Shown: positions 23,608 to 32,533 of the stretch, one piece after another
How positions within the stretch are numbered: position 1 is the stretch's first letter
Layout: each line of letters opens with the position of its first letter
DNA from: Pseudozobellia thermophila
GTDB taxonomy: Bacteria > Bacteroidota > Bacteroidia > Flavobacteriales > Flavobacteriaceae
Length of the DNA stretch: 64,000 nt
Reading direction: 5' to 3'
Assembly (NCBI RefSeq): GCF_900141855.1
Contig: NZ_FQYU01000001.1
Span: forward strand, 31,402-95,401
Position numbers and translations under genes: made by a program
The notes under the pieces: model-generated
The model's input: only the letters and a program-made list of their open reading frames with translations
The model's database searches: none
Told to the model about the DNA's origin: nothing

Positions 23608-26430
23608 ATGCTAAAGAAAATTCTCTTGGCAACCACCCTTGTCCTCGGACAGTGGTGCCTTGCCCAAACCGGGACCATAACCGGAAAAATGATGGACGGT
23701 GAGTTTAACGATGTACTGCCATTTGCCAATGTATTGATCAAAGGGACCACAATCGGGGCCTCTTCCGACTTTGACGGGGCCTATTCGCTAGAAGTGGAAC
23801 CTGGCACATATACCGTATCATTTTCCTATCTTGGGTATACATCCAAAGAAGTAACAGGGGTGGAAGTCAAGGCCAATGAAACGGTAGAGGTGAACATTAC
23901 CCTGGAGCCGGCATCTTCCCAATTGGATGAAGTAGTCGTAACGACCACCGTTAGAAAGAATACGGAAGCCTCGGTCTTGAACCTTCAAAAAAATTCGGTG
24001 ACCCTAATGGACGGCTTGTCCTTGGAGGCCATAAAAACCACGGGGGCCAGCAATATCGCCTCGGCCGTAAAAAGAGTGCCCGGAGTATCGGTGCAAGAAG
24101 GGAAATACGTATACGTTAGGGGATTGGGCGACCGCTATACCAAATCCATTTTGAACGGAATGGACATCCCAGGCCTCGATCCGGACAAGAACACGGTTCA
24201 AATGGACATTTTCCCAACGAACATCCTAGAGAATGTAATCGTTCTTAAATCGGCCGCGGCCGAAATGCCGGCCGACTTCACCGGGGGTGTGGTCAATATC
24301 GTCACCAAAGATTTCCCCACCCAAAAACAAATGTCATTTTCGGCATCTATCGGATACAACCCCGGCATGCACTTTCAAGACAATTATGTAAGCTATGAAG
24401 GCGGGGGAACCGATTTCCTCGGATTCGACGACGGAACTAGGGATTTGCCCATTTCGAAGAGCACCGACATTCCCAGCCCGTCAAACTCAGCCGAGAACGG
24501 CACTTTGGAAGGTATTACACGTGCATTCGATAAAACACTCGCCACCGAAAGGCAAAATTCAAAACCCGATTTCAGCCTTGGTTTTAGCTACGGCAACCAG
24601 TTCGATGTCGGTGAGGACAACAAATTGGGCTTTATCGCCTCGTTGGACTATAAGAACACCACTACCTTTTACGAGGGTTTTGAAAACGGCATCTATCAAA
24701 AAAGTCCCGACAGCGACGTCAACGAACTGCGTTTCGACCGGATACAACAAGGCGACCTGGGCTCCAACAACGTATTGGCATCGGCACTGGCCGGACTGTC
24801 CTATAAAACAGGAAAATCAAAATATCGATTGAACCTTCTTCACATTCAAAATGGGGAGACCAAGGCGGCATTATACAACCAAGAAACGCAGCTTTCCAAT
24901 AATATCGATGTAGTCAAGGACAACCTGGAATACTACCAGCGTTCGGTGACCAACGTATTGCTCTCGGGGAAACACACCTCGGAAGATGCGTCGTTCACTA
25001 CCGAATGGAGCCTGTCGCCCACCTTGGCCAAGGTTGAGGACAAAGACGTAAGGCTAACCACCTTCATTATCGACCCCGATGGCTTCTCCATCAGCTCCGA
25101 TGCCGGTTTCCCGCAACGTCTGTGGAGGGATCTTGAGGAGGTCAATGCGGTAGGAAAGGTCGATTTTTCGAAGAGCTATGAACTGTTCGGCAACAAGTCC
25201 CTGCTAAAATTCGGCGGATTATATAGCTATAAACAGCGGGAATACGAAATACAAAACTACAACATCGCTTTCCGTAACTTTACCACGGCCGACCTTAACG
25301 GCGACCCCGACGCAATTTTGGCGGACGAGAACATCTGGACCTTGGACAACAATTCGGGCTCCTACATCAGGGGTAATTTTCAACCTGCCAACAGTTACGA
25401 CTCCGAACAGAACACGATCGCGGCCTACCTTTCGAACGAGTTTAAATTTTCCGAAAAGTTCCGCGCTATCCTAGGTGTGAGGGCCGAACAGTTTACCACG
25501 TATTTTACGGGACAGAACAATACGGGAACCGAAGTATTCGACAACGAAAAGACCATAGACGAGCTCGATTTCTTTCCTTCCGCAAATTTGATCTACGGAT
25601 TCAAGGAAAATATGAACTTTAGGGTGTCGTATTCAAAGACTACGGCAAGACCGAGTTTTAAGGAACTTTCGGTAGTACAGATCACCGACCTGCTGACCGG
25701 TAGGATCTTTATCGGTAACCCCGATTTGGTGCCCACCTATATCGACAATTTCGACTTTAGGTTCGAAATTTTCGGCAATCAGGCCCAAATGGTGGCCCTA
25801 AGCAGTTTTTACAAAAAATTCACCGACCCCATCGAGATCGTCGCCTACAGCAACGTCGCCCCCAACCAGATTACGCCGCGTAACGCCCCTTCGGCCGATG
25901 TTTTCGGGGTAGAGTTGGAGGCCCGCAAAAACTTCGGTTTCGTTTCAGAGGGCCTCAGCGACCTCAGCCTCAACCTCAACGTTTCCATTATCGATTCCAA
26001 AATCGAAATGGCCAAAGGCGAAGACCAGGAATACGAGACGAGACAGATCTTTGCCCGCGACGGTGAGACCATTGACGATACACGGCAATTGCAAGGCCAG
26101 TCGCCCTACCTTATAAATGTAGGCCTAAACTACGACAATCGGGAAAGCGGCTTTGAGACCGGCCTATTCTACAACGTACAGGGAAAGACCTTGGAAATTA
26201 TCGGTTTCGGGCAGAATGCCGATGTGTTCATCCAACCCTTCAATAGCCTGAACTTCAACATCTCCAAAACGTTCGGCGAGGAACAGCGCTCTAAGGTGAG
26301 CTTTAAGGCCAACAACATACTAAACGATGACCGTGAGAGTTTGTACGAGTCTTTTGGGGGAATTACGAACCGGTCTTCTTTCAGGGAGCCCGGAATGTCG
26401 TTTTCCTTGGGTTATAGCCTCTCCTTTTAA
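23608..26430 (+). CDS. TonB-dependent receptor with carboxypeptidase-regulatory-like domain
   Basis: A 940-residue outer-membrane receptor: signal peptide (LLATTLVLGQWCLAQ), a carboxypeptidase-regulatory-like beta-sandwich (about 20-105, ANVLIKGTTIGASSDFDG), a plug domain (RVPGVSVQEGKYVYVRGLGDR), and a 22-strand barrel ending in SLGYSLSF with the C-terminal Phe used for barrel insertion. It takes up a specific nutrient using TonB energy. Gene order (PhoBR-like pair, lipoprotein, receptor) suggests induction by that pair, and phosphate-containing compounds would be a natural guess, but the substrate is not evident from sequence. Confidence 0.9.
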   Translation: MLKKILLATTLVLGQWCLAQTGTITGKMMDGEFNDVLPFANVLIKGTTIGASSDFDGAYSLEVEPGTYTVSFSYLGYTSKEVTGVEVKANETVEVNITLEPASSQLDEVVVTTTVRKNTEASVLNLQKNSVTLMDGLSLEAIKTTGASNIASAVKRVPGVSVQEGKYVYVRGLGDRYTKSILNGMDIPGLDPDKNTVQMDIFPTNILENVIVLKSAAAEMPADFTGGVVNIVTKDFPTQKQMSFSASIGYNPGMHFQDNYVSYEGGGTDFLGFDDGTRDLPISKSTDIPSPSNSAENGTLEGITRAFDKTLATERQNSKPDFSLGFSYGNQFDVGEDNKLGFIASLDYKNTTTFYEGFENGIYQKSPDSDVNELRFDRIQQGDLGSNNVLASALAGLSYKTGKSKYRLNLLHIQNGETKAALYNQETQLSNNIDVVKDNLEYYQRSVTNVLLSGKHTSEDASFTTEWSLSPTLAKVEDKDVRLTTFIIDPDGFSISSDAGFPQRLWRDLEEVNAVGKVDFSKSYELFGNKSLLKFGGLYSYKQREYEIQNYNIAFRNFTTADLNGDPDAILADENIWTLDNNSGSYIRGNFQPANSYDSEQNTIAAYLSNEFKFSEKFRAILGVRAEQFTTYFTGQNNTGTEVFDNEKTIDELDFFPSANLIYGFKENMNFRVSYSKTTARPSFKELSVVQITDLLTGRIFIGNPDLVPTYIDNFDFRFEIFGNQAQMVALSSFYKKFTDPIEIVAYSNVAPNQITPRNAPSADVFGVELEARKNFGFVSEGLSDLSLNLNVSIIDSKIEMAKGEDQEYETRQIFARDGETIDDTRQLQGQSPYLINVGLNYDNRESGFETGLFYNVQGKTLEIIGFGQNADVFIQPFNSLNFNISKTFGEEQRSKVSFKANNILNDDRESLYESFGGITNRSSFREPGMSFSLGYSLSF

Positions 26431-26455
26431 GTTTATTGTTCAAATACAGATATTC

Positions 26456-26482
26456 AAAAACCCCGCAAATGCGGGGTTTTTT
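26456..26482. terminator. Strong rho-independent terminator after receptor gene
   Basis: CCCCGC and GCGGGG arms (26461-26476, loop AAAT) are flanked by A5 before and T6 after, giving a terminator that works in both directions. Confidence 0.9.
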
Positions 26483-26545
26483 ACCTCTTGCCCGAAAAAT
26501 CGTACCATTCACACAGATCCGTCAACGTACGAGTCAAAGATTTAT

Positions 26546-26553
26546 TATATTTG
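26546..26553 (+). promoter_or_regulatory. -7 promoter element of the first mini-T9SS gene
   Basis: TATATTTG matches TAnnTTTG and lies 27 bases before the ATG at 26581, just after the terminator, so the small gene seems to have its own promoter. Confidence 0.5.
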
Positions 26554-26580
26554 TGGTATATTTTTTGCATAACCTACTGT

Positions 26581-26889
26581 ATGAAGCACTTTTACCTTGT
26601 AGTAACTTTATTTTTTATTTCTTTCAGCTACGGTCAAAGTAGTCGCAGTGTTGGTGATATAGAGGGGTTCAAACTGTACCCCAATCCGGTTACCAACGGT
26701 AAGGTATACATCAGTACTTCCAAAAATGCCCCGAAACAGGTGGCCATTTACGATGTTCTGGGCACGAAGGTCCTGGAGACGAAGCTCAACGGCAAAGAGT
26801 TGTTTTTGGGCGATTTGGACGCCGGCGTATATGTCTTGCGGGTTTACGAACTGAACCGCATTGCTACGCGCAAGTTGATCGTAAAATAA
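26581..26889 (+). CDS. Miniature secreted protein: signal peptide plus T9SS sorting domain
   Basis: A 102-residue protein from the ATG at 26581 (an upstream in-frame ATG gives no signal peptide). Residues 1-19 form a signal peptide (MKHFYLVVTLFFISFSYGQ). Almost all of the rest is a type A T9SS C-terminal domain: LYPNP near residue 32, a middle VAIYDVLGTKV, GVYVLRVYE, and the terminal RKLIVK. No cargo domain lies between. T9SS domains normally direct large enzymes or adhesins through the outer membrane. A stand-alone one could be a secreted peptide, a competitor or a remnant. A paralogue follows at 27072. Confidence 0.85.
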   Translation: MKHFYLVVTLFFISFSYGQSSRSVGDIEGFKLYPNPVTNGKVYISTSKNAPKQVAIYDVLGTKVLETKLNGKELFLGDLDAGVYVLRVYELNRIATRKLIVK

Positions 26890-27071
26890 TCCGCTCCCAC
26901 AAAATGTAGGTTGGCAGAACCGCGTTTCATGAATTCGACCATCTGCAACTAAATTCCGATTAAAGACCGTCGTTTTGTCAATCACCTACAATTTGTAAGG
27001 TTTCACAACATTTTTCTACCCGAAATACCGTCTTTCACTAACTTTAAGGTATTGATCCCAAATCAATTGCC

Positions 27072-27395
27072 ATGCGATTATTTTATCTAAGCCTCTTTAC
27101 GCTGTGCTCCTTTGCGGTTTTTGGGCAAGAATCGGACAACGTATCGATAGAAGCCGAACAAGCGTTCGCGGGACTTAAGCTATACCCCAATCCGGCATTC
27201 GGCGAAACCGTACAAATTGTTTCGAACAACCAAGGACCAAAGGAGGTAACGGTATATGATGTTTTTGGGAAAATCGTACTTACCGAAAAGATCTACCGCA
27301 ACAGCCTAAACATTAGTTCCCTGAATTCCGGCATTTATATGCTTCAGATCAGGTCAAACCATAAAACGGTCAACAGAAAATTGGTCGTAAAATAA
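27072..27395 (+). CDS. Second miniature T9SS sorting-domain protein
   Basis: A 107-residue paralogue of the preceding small protein: signal peptide MRLFYLSLFTLCSFAVFGQ, a 13-residue acidic linker, then the sorting domain with LYPNP near residue 37, VTVYDVFGKIV, GIYMLQIR, and terminal RKLVVK. The sequences differ at most positions outside the motifs, so the pair is not a recent copy and both reading frames have been preserved. A terminator follows directly. Function unknown; export by T9SS is predicted. Confidence 0.85.
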   Translation: MRLFYLSLFTLCSFAVFGQESDNVSIEAEQAFAGLKLYPNPAFGETVQIVSNNQGPKEVTVYDVFGKIVLTEKIYRNSLNISSLNSGIYMLQIRSNHKTVNRKLVVK

Positions 27396-27415
27396 AAGCC
27401 CTCGATGAGGGCTTT
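27395..27415. terminator. Rho-independent terminator
   Basis: AAAGCCCTC at 27395-27403 pairs with GAGGGCTTT at 27407-27415 around a 3-base loop, starting at the stop codon of the second mini-T9SS gene. It can serve this gene and the convergent FKBP gene. Confidence 0.75.
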
Positions 27416-27460
27416 GTATTTATCTTCCAATAGGCTCCGTAGGAGACCCTTGGTCTTACC

Positions 27461-27892
27461 TTAGACGATTTCGACCACTTCGAGGTCAAAAATCAGGTCC
27501 TTGCCCGCCAAAGGATGGTTTCCGTCGACGACGATAGAGGCTTCGTTCACCTCTTTTACGACGAGGTTGATTTCTTGCCCGTTAGGGGTTTGCGTTACCA
27601 AGCCCATACCCACTTTTGGCTCAATATCGTCAGGCAGCTGACTTTTGGGCACTTCTTGGATAAGTTGCTCATTGGTTTCGCCATAGGCTTCGTTCATGGG
27701 TATCTTCACCGTCTTCTTCTCGTTCACCTTCATATCGATCAGTCCCTTCTCGAAACCGGGTATCAATTGCCCTTGTCCCAATGTGAACTGAATGGGTTCA
27801 CCCCTTTCCACAGAACTGTCGAAGACCTGTCCGTCGGCCAACTTACCTGTGTAATGTACTTTTACGGTATCATTATTTTTTACCTGACTCAT
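27461..27892 (-). CDS. FKBP-type peptidyl-prolyl isomerase, SlyD-like
   Basis: A 143-residue protein from the ATG at 27892 (MSQVKNNDTV); a longer in-frame start upstream is not typical. FKBP motifs are VHYTGKLADGQVFDSS, FTLGQGQLIPGFEKGL with the inserted flap, and the closing GNHPLAGKDLIFDLEVVEI. The layout matches short SlyD-type FKBPs, which speed proline isomerisation and act as folding chaperones. There is no signal peptide, so it is cytoplasmic. The His-rich metal tail of E. coli SlyD is missing. Confidence 0.92.
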   Translation of the reverse strand: MSQVKNNDTVKVHYTGKLADGQVFDSSVERGEPIQFTLGQGQLIPGFEKGLIDMKVNEKKTVKIPMNEAYGETNEQLIQEVPKSQLPDDIEPKVGMGLVTQTPNGQEINLVVKEVNEASIVVDGNHPLAGKDLIFDLEVVEIV

Positions 27893-28085
27893 AATTTCTA
27901 TTTTATTTATAATGTAGCTCCAAAAAGCTATAATTGTATAAAGGTACAGGTCTAAAGATCGCTTCAAAATAATGGAACCATATTTTATGTTATTTAATAA
28001 AGATTAACGGTAATATTCGTTATATGTTAAAATTTTAACACTAAGTATTTGCCTTGAGCACAGTAAGCAAACCTTAAGATATCAT

Positions 28086-28093
28086 TACTTTTG
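28086..28093 (+). promoter_or_regulatory. -7 promoter element of the LuxE-like gene
   Basis: TACTTTTG fits TAnnTTTG. It overlaps the upstream TTG of the longest possible reading frame, which argues for translation from the ATG at 28109. Confidence 0.45.
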
Positions 28094-28108
28094 CACTACG
28101 ATTTTTTC

Positions 28109-29086
28109 ATGGAAGACAAGGGCATTTTTACTATTTCCGACCTCGACGAATTCAACCTTCACGCGTTGGATACTTTTCGTTTTCAGTATCGCAACAACAG
28201 GGTTTACCAAACGTTTTGCGACCACTTGGGACAAAACGACCTTACCGTGGAACGGGTGTCGGACATCCCCTTCTTGCCGATTTCCTTTTTCAAGTCAAAA
28301 AAAATAGTCGCCACACACCGACCGCCCCAGGCCCTTTTTACCAGTAGCGGTACTACCGGAAGTCAGACCAGCACCCATTATGTAAGCGACCTCGGGATAT
28401 ACGAAGAAAGCTTCGAACAGGCCTTTTTGCACTTTTACGGCGATGTTTCGGCCTATTGCATCCTTGCCCTTCTGCCCTCGTATTTGGAAAGGCAGGGATC
28501 TTCATTGATCTACATGGTAGACCACCTCATCAAGAAAAGTGGGCACAGGGCCAGCGGGTTCTACCTCGACGACCTAAGTGCCCTTCGCTCGCAGCTCGGC
28601 AAACTTGAGGAAGCGGGACAAAAGACCCTATTGATAGGCGTCTCCTTCGCCTTGCTCGACCTGGTCGAAACAGGCCCGATGAAACTGAAGCACACCATGG
28701 TCATGGAAACGGGAGGAATGAAGGGCCGAAGAAAGGAACTCATTCGCGAAGAGCTGCACGAAATCTTAAAAAAGGGGTTCGGGGTAGACCATATACATTC
28801 GGAATACGGAATGACCGAACTGTTGTCACAGGCCTATTCGAAGGGCAATGGCATATTCAAGACACCCCCTTGGATGAAAATCCTTATCCGCGATACCGAA
28901 GACCCCTTAAGCTATCAAAAAACCGGCAAGACAGGGGGTATCAATGTAATCGACCTGGCCAACAAAAACTCGTGTTCGTTCATCGCCACGCAAGACTTGG
29001 GCAAAGCCCATGCCGATGGTACCTTTGAGATTTTGGGCCGCTTCGACCATAGCGATGTCAGGGGCTGCAATCTGATGGTCCTTTAA
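28109..29086 (+). CDS. LuxE-like acyl-protein synthetase (orphan)
   Basis: A 325-residue protein from the ATG at 28109. It resembles LuxE-type acyl-protein synthetases, which activate a fatty acid with ATP and hold it on a Cys. Seen are FFKSKKIVATHRPPQALFTSSGTTG, an AMP-binding-like Ser/Gly loop (FTSSGTTGSQTSTH), and MVMETGGMKGRRKEL followed by HSEYGMTELLSQAYS as in adenylating enzymes. No LuxC reductase or other lux gene is near, so bioluminescence is not implied. Stand-alone homologues are common in Bacteroidota. Its 3' end overlaps the convergent lipoprotein gene by 4 bases. Confidence 0.78.
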   Translation: MEDKGIFTISDLDEFNLHALDTFRFQYRNNRVYQTFCDHLGQNDLTVERVSDIPFLPISFFKSKKIVATHRPPQALFTSSGTTGSQTSTHYVSDLGIYEESFEQAFLHFYGDVSAYCILALLPSYLERQGSSLIYMVDHLIKKSGHRASGFYLDDLSALRSQLGKLEEAGQKTLLIGVSFALLDLVETGPMKLKHTMVMETGGMKGRRKELIREELHEILKKGFGVDHIHSEYGMTELLSQAYSKGNGIFKTPPWMKILIRDTEDPLSYQKTGKTGGINVIDLANKNSCSFIATQDLGKAHADGTFEILGRFDHSDVRGCNLMVL

Positions 29087-29613
29087 AGTCCCAGTATTTT
29101 GGCATCGACAAAAAAGGTGGAAGACACCTCTATTTCGTGGTCGCTACTGATTACCTCATCCGTTACCGTATTCAACCTCAGGTTGAATTTGTCCTTTTTG
29201 ATATATTCCTGAAGATCGACATCGATCACATCGACATCGAGAACGGCTCCGGTATTCGGGTCGATATCCGTCTTTTCGGCAATTTTTATCTCATCGAGGC
29301 CCTCGGCCGAAATATAAACCTCAATAGATTCCAAAAAACTAAAATCGGCCGCTTCGGGCGACGTTATCCTTAGGGTCAATTCGGTCAACCTGATCTCTTC
29401 GATAAGGTCTTTTCGGGTATCGTTTACCTCGAACTCCGATTCGGAGTTTGTTTCCACATCCGGGGTAAAAATATCGAAGGGCAAATCTACCCCTACCGTT
29501 CCGGGAATGGTCACCTCACTCTTATAGGTGATATCGAACTTGGTAAGTTCGTCAATCTTGTCGCAGGCCAAGAGTACTACAAAGGCGGCCAGGCCAATAA
29601 CTAAATTTCTCAT
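29083..29613 (-). CDS. Small lipoprotein of unknown function
   Basis: A 176-residue protein I do not recognise. It has a lipoprotein signal peptide with lipobox LLAC (Cys17). The mature part is acidic and rich in alternating hydrophobic residues, suggesting a beta-sandwich with no membrane segment. It ends within the convergent LuxE-like gene (4-base overlap), and tyrS lies upstream on the same strand. The mature protein probably sits on the periplasmic side or cell surface. Confidence 0.7.
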   Translation of the reverse strand: MRNLVIGLAAFVVLLACDKIDELTKFDITYKSEVTIPGTVGVDLPFDIFTPDVETNSESEFEVNDTRKDLIEEIRLTELTLRITSPEAADFSFLESIEVYISAEGLDEIKIAEKTDIDPNTGAVLDVDVIDVDLQEYIKKDKFNLRLNTVTDEVISSDHEIEVSSTFFVDAKILGL

Positions 29614-29713
29614 AGCAATTCAATTTTAGGAAAAACCTATTGAACACTAACGCATTCAGTTCAAATTTATTGGCCTGGATTACCAAAACCCACATGTGCA
29701 CAAGGCAATGCCC

Positions 29714-31009
29714 CTAGGCCACCACCAAGACGAAATAGTTCTTTTTGCCCCGCTGCAAAAGCACGAACTTGTCGTTGATAAGGTCTTTGTCGGTAATGAT
29801 ATAGTCGGCCTTGACCTTTTCCTTGTTCACTGAAATGGAATTCTGCTTCAGCTCGCGGCGCGCTTCACTGTTGGAGCCCAAAAAGCCGGTCTTATCGGCC
29901 AGGGCCCCGATCATGTCGAGTCCGCCCCCAAGTTCGGCCCTGGGAATCTCCGCCTGGGGTACCCCGTCAAAGACATCCAAGAAGGTTTTTTCGTCCAACT
30001 TTTTCAGGTCTTCCGATGTCGATTTCCCGAACAGGATGTTACTGGCCTTTTGCGCGTTTTCCAAATCTTCCTGGGAGTGTACCATGGTGGTAATCTCCTC
30101 TGCCAGCCGTTTTTGCAGGCTTCTCAGGTGGGGCGCCTGTCGGTGCTCTTCGACAAGGGCTTCGATTTCAGCTTTCGTCAAAAAAGTGAATATCTTGATG
30201 TACTTTTCGGCATCTTCATCGGAGGTGTTCAGCCAATATTGGTAAAAACGGTAGGGCGATGTGCGCTCGGCATCCAACCAAATGTTTCCGCTTTCGGTCT
30301 TTCCGAACTTGGTGCCATCGGCCTTGGTGATCAAGGGGCAGGTAAGGGCATAGCCCTTGCCGTTTCCTATGCGCCGGATCAGTTCGGTACCCGTGGTTAT
30401 GTTGCCCCATTGGTCGCTACCGCCCATTTGAAGGGTACAGTTGTAATTCTTGTAGAGGTATAGAAAATCGTAACCTTGCACCAATTGATAGGTAAACTCG
30501 GTAAAGGACATCCCTTCCTTGGCCTCGGCCGAAAGGCGTTTTTTGACCGAATCTTTGGCCATCATATAGTTTACGGTGATATGCTTGCCCACATCGCGAA
30601 TAAAATCGAGAAAGGAAAAGTCTTTCATCCAGTCGTAGTTATTGACCAGAACAGCGCCATTGTCGGTAGCACTGTCAAAATCCAAAAAGCGTGAAAGTTG
30701 TTCCTTCAGGGCGTTTTGGTTATGTCTTAGGGTCGCTTCGTCCAAAAGGTTGCGTTCCGCCGATTTTCCCGAGGGATCACCGATCATTCCGGTCGCCCCG
30801 CCTATCAAGGCATAGGGCTTGTGGCCGGCCAATTGAAAGTGGCGAAGCATCATCACCCCTACCAAATGCCCGATATGCAATGAATCCGCCGTCGGGTCAA
30901 TACCGACATAGGCCGATTGCATTCCGCTTAAAAGATGTTCTTCCGTTCCGGGCATAGCATCGTGCAACATGCCCCTCCATTTCAATTCTTCGACAAAGTT
31001 TGAAGCCAT
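29714..31009 (-). CDS. tyrS: Tyrosyl-tRNA synthetase
   Basis: A 431-residue class I synthetase from the ATG at 31009 ([13 protein letters not shown]); an extension upstream does not resemble TyrRS. The HIGH motif is HIGHLVG in [10 protein letters not shown] near residue 45, the tyrosine-site GGSDQWGNI lies near 190, and the KMSKS loop is KFGKT in [12 protein letters not shown]-terminal S4-type RNA-binding domain ([17 protein letters not shown]) ends the protein. It is of the bacterial TyrS (not TyrZ) type and normal length. Confidence 0.96.
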   Translation of the reverse strand: MASNFVEELKWRGMLHDAMPGTEEHLLSGMQSAYVGIDPTADSLHIGHLVGVMMLRHFQLAGHKPYALIGGATGMIGDPSGKSAERNLLDEATLRHNQNALKEQLSRFLDFDSATDNGAVLVNNYDWMKDFSFLDFIRDVGKHITVNYMMAKDSVKKRLSAEAKEGMSFTEFTYQLVQGYDFLYLYKNYNCTLQMGGSDQWGNITTGTELIRRIGNGKGYALTCPLITKADGTKFGKTESGNIWLDAERTSPYRFYQYWLNTSDEDAEKYIKIFTFLTKAEIEALVEEHRQAPHLRSLQKRLAEEITTMVHSQEDLENAQKASNILFGKSTSEDLKKLDEKTFLDVFDGVPQAEIPRAELGGGLDMIGALADKTGFLGSNSEARRELKQNSISVNKEKVKADYIITDKDLINDKFVLLQRGKKNYFVLVVA

Positions 31010-31033
31010 TTTACCTGTTTCTAAATTTTCATG

Positions 31034-31041
31034 CAAATATA
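31034..31041 (-). promoter_or_regulatory. -7 promoter element of tyrS
   Basis: TATATTTG on the minus strand matches TAnnTTTG, 24 bases before the tyrS start codon. Confidence 0.5.
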
Positions 31042-31098
31042 ACGGTAAATCGGAGCCCACCCTTGTCGTACGACAGGAAATTATCCAAGTCTATTCGC

Positions 31099-31106
31099 TA
31101 ACTTTG
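31099..31106 (+). promoter_or_regulatory. -7 element 4 bases before an ATG (leaderless start?)
   Basis: TAACTTTG ends 4 bases before the ATG at 31111. In this phylum transcription starts about 5-7 bases after this element, so the mRNA would begin at or next to the start codon. Confidence 0.5.
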
Positions 31107-31110
31107 GGAC

Positions 31111-32118
31111 ATGGTTTTGGTCACAGGCGGAACAGGTTTGGTCGGGGCACATCTTTTGCTTAAACTGCTTAAGAAAGGATGTGCCGTTAGGGCCACTTAT
31201 CGAAAGGACAGCGATCTTCAGAGGGTAAAAAAGGTATTTGGATACTACGAGGAAGACGTGGACACCTTGTTCGATACCATCGAATGGGTCGAGGCCGACC
31301 TGAACGACATTGCCGCCCTCGAAACGGCGTTTACGGGCATTGATAGGGTTTACCACACCGCGGCCCTGATATCCTTCGACCCCGGGGATTACAAAAGGCT
31401 GTACAAAACAAATACCGAAGGCACGGCCAATATTGCAAACCTATGCATCGACAAAAAGATTAAAAAACTGTGCTATGTAAGCACCATAGGGGCCATTGGC
31501 AATAGCCCACAGGGGCAGAAAGCCCGTGAAGAAAACCCATGGACGCCCCAAGATGCCAATGTATACGCACGCACCAAGCAGGCTGCCGAAATGGAAGTCT
31601 GGAGGGCCTCGCAGGAAGGAATCGACGTGGTCATGGTCAACCCGGGGGTAATCATCGGCCCCGGATTCTGGGAAAACGGCAGTGGCGCCCTGTTCGGGAT
31701 AGCCCAAAAACAGCACCGGTTTTACCCGCCCGGCGGTACGGGATTCGTTTCGGTGGGCGATGTGGTCGAGATGATGGCGCAGCTGATGGACTCCAACATC
31801 AAAAACGAGCGCTATATCGCGGTTGCCGAAAACTGGACCTATCGCGAGATCATGACCCAAATTGCACAGGCCATGGGTCTCAAGCCCCCTAGCATCGAAC
31901 TAAGGCCATGGCAGCTCGAAATCGGGCGTTGGTTCGATTATACAAGAAACCTGTTGTTCAAAACGGGCAGAAGGATCACCAAGAACTCCGTGAAATCGCT
32001 AAAGCACCGTGAAATCTACGACAACTCAAAAGCACGGGACGACCTCGATTTTCAGTTCGAACCCTTGGGTCCCGTCATTCGGTTTTGCTGCGAGAAGTTT
32101 AGCGAAGAGAATCCTTAA
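31111..32118 (+). CDS. NAD-dependent epimerase/dehydratase (extended SDR)
   Basis: A 335-residue extended short-chain dehydrogenase. The N-terminal TGGTGLVGAHL binds the dinucleotide, YVSTIGAIG carries the catalytic Ser, and VYARTKQAAE supplies the YxxxK pair. The segment MVNPGVIIGPGFW is typical of the dihydroflavonol-reductase-like subgroup, whose members reduce ketones or isomerise sugars and steroids. The real substrate cannot be told. It starts close to a promoter element that would give a leaderless mRNA. Its 3' end overlaps the convergent DUF4296 gene by 20 bases. Confidence 0.85.
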   Translation: MVLVTGGTGLVGAHLLLKLLKKGCAVRATYRKDSDLQRVKKVFGYYEEDVDTLFDTIEWVEADLNDIAALETAFTGIDRVYHTAALISFDPGDYKRLYKTNTEGTANIANLCIDKKIKKLCYVSTIGAIGNSPQGQKAREENPWTPQDANVYARTKQAAEMEVWRASQEGIDVVMVNPGVIIGPGFWENGSGALFGIAQKQHRFYPPGGTGFVSVGDVVEMMAQLMDSNIKNERYIAVAENWTYREIMTQIAQAMGLKPPSIELRPWQLEIGRWFDYTRNLLFKTGRRITKNSVKSLKHREIYDNSKARDDLDFQFEPLGPVIRFCCEKFSEENP

Positions 32119-32515
32119 GCTTTTTGGCCGCCTTCTGTTTGCGCTCGGCCTCCAGGCGCATAAGGCTATCTTTCTTCGCCTTTGCGTCTTCGAATTCTTT
32201 TTGTCGCCCCTCGAGAACGGCCTCTACCTTCAGATAGATTTCCTCGTACTCGGCAGGCAAGGATGCGTAATACCTATCGCTTTCAACAAACTGGAGGCTA
32301 TCTATACCGTGCCTTTCAAAAACATAGGCCATCGGATCGATGTTGTTATCGCGCAAGATGCTTACATTGGTTATCTTCGCCGCATTCACAATGGCCACAT
32401 CGGTTAAAATTTGCACCATTTTTTCCTTTTCGATAAGGTTGTCGGGTTTTTCGAGCAACTTTTCGTTGCACGACCAAAGCCAAAAAACCAAGATAAGTAC
32501 ATTGAGTTTCTTCAT
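32099..32515 (-). CDS. DUF4296 lipoprotein
   Basis: A 138-residue predicted lipoprotein with a short signal peptide and lipobox WSC (Cys16), a helical domain beginning MVQILTDVAIVNAAK that is typical of DUF4296, and a long charged C-terminal helix rich in Lys/Glu/Ala. The family is confined largely to Bacteroidota and has no known function. It lies 18 bases after pyrC on the same strand and so may be co-transcribed with pyrC and the mannosyltransferase gene. Confidence 0.8.
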   Translation of the reverse strand: MKKLNVLILVFWLWSCNEKLLEKPDNLIEKEKMVQILTDVAIVNAAKITNVSILRDNNIDPMAYVFERHGIDSLQFVESDRYYASLPAEYEEIYLKVEAVLEGRQKEFEDAKAKKDSLMRLEAERKQKAAKKLKDSLR

Positions 32516-32533
32516 CGTCCAGTGCCGTTATAC

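Noticed and set aside
28109..29086. A bioluminescence locus
   Set aside because: Only a LuxE-like gene is present; luxA, luxB, luxC and luxD are absent.
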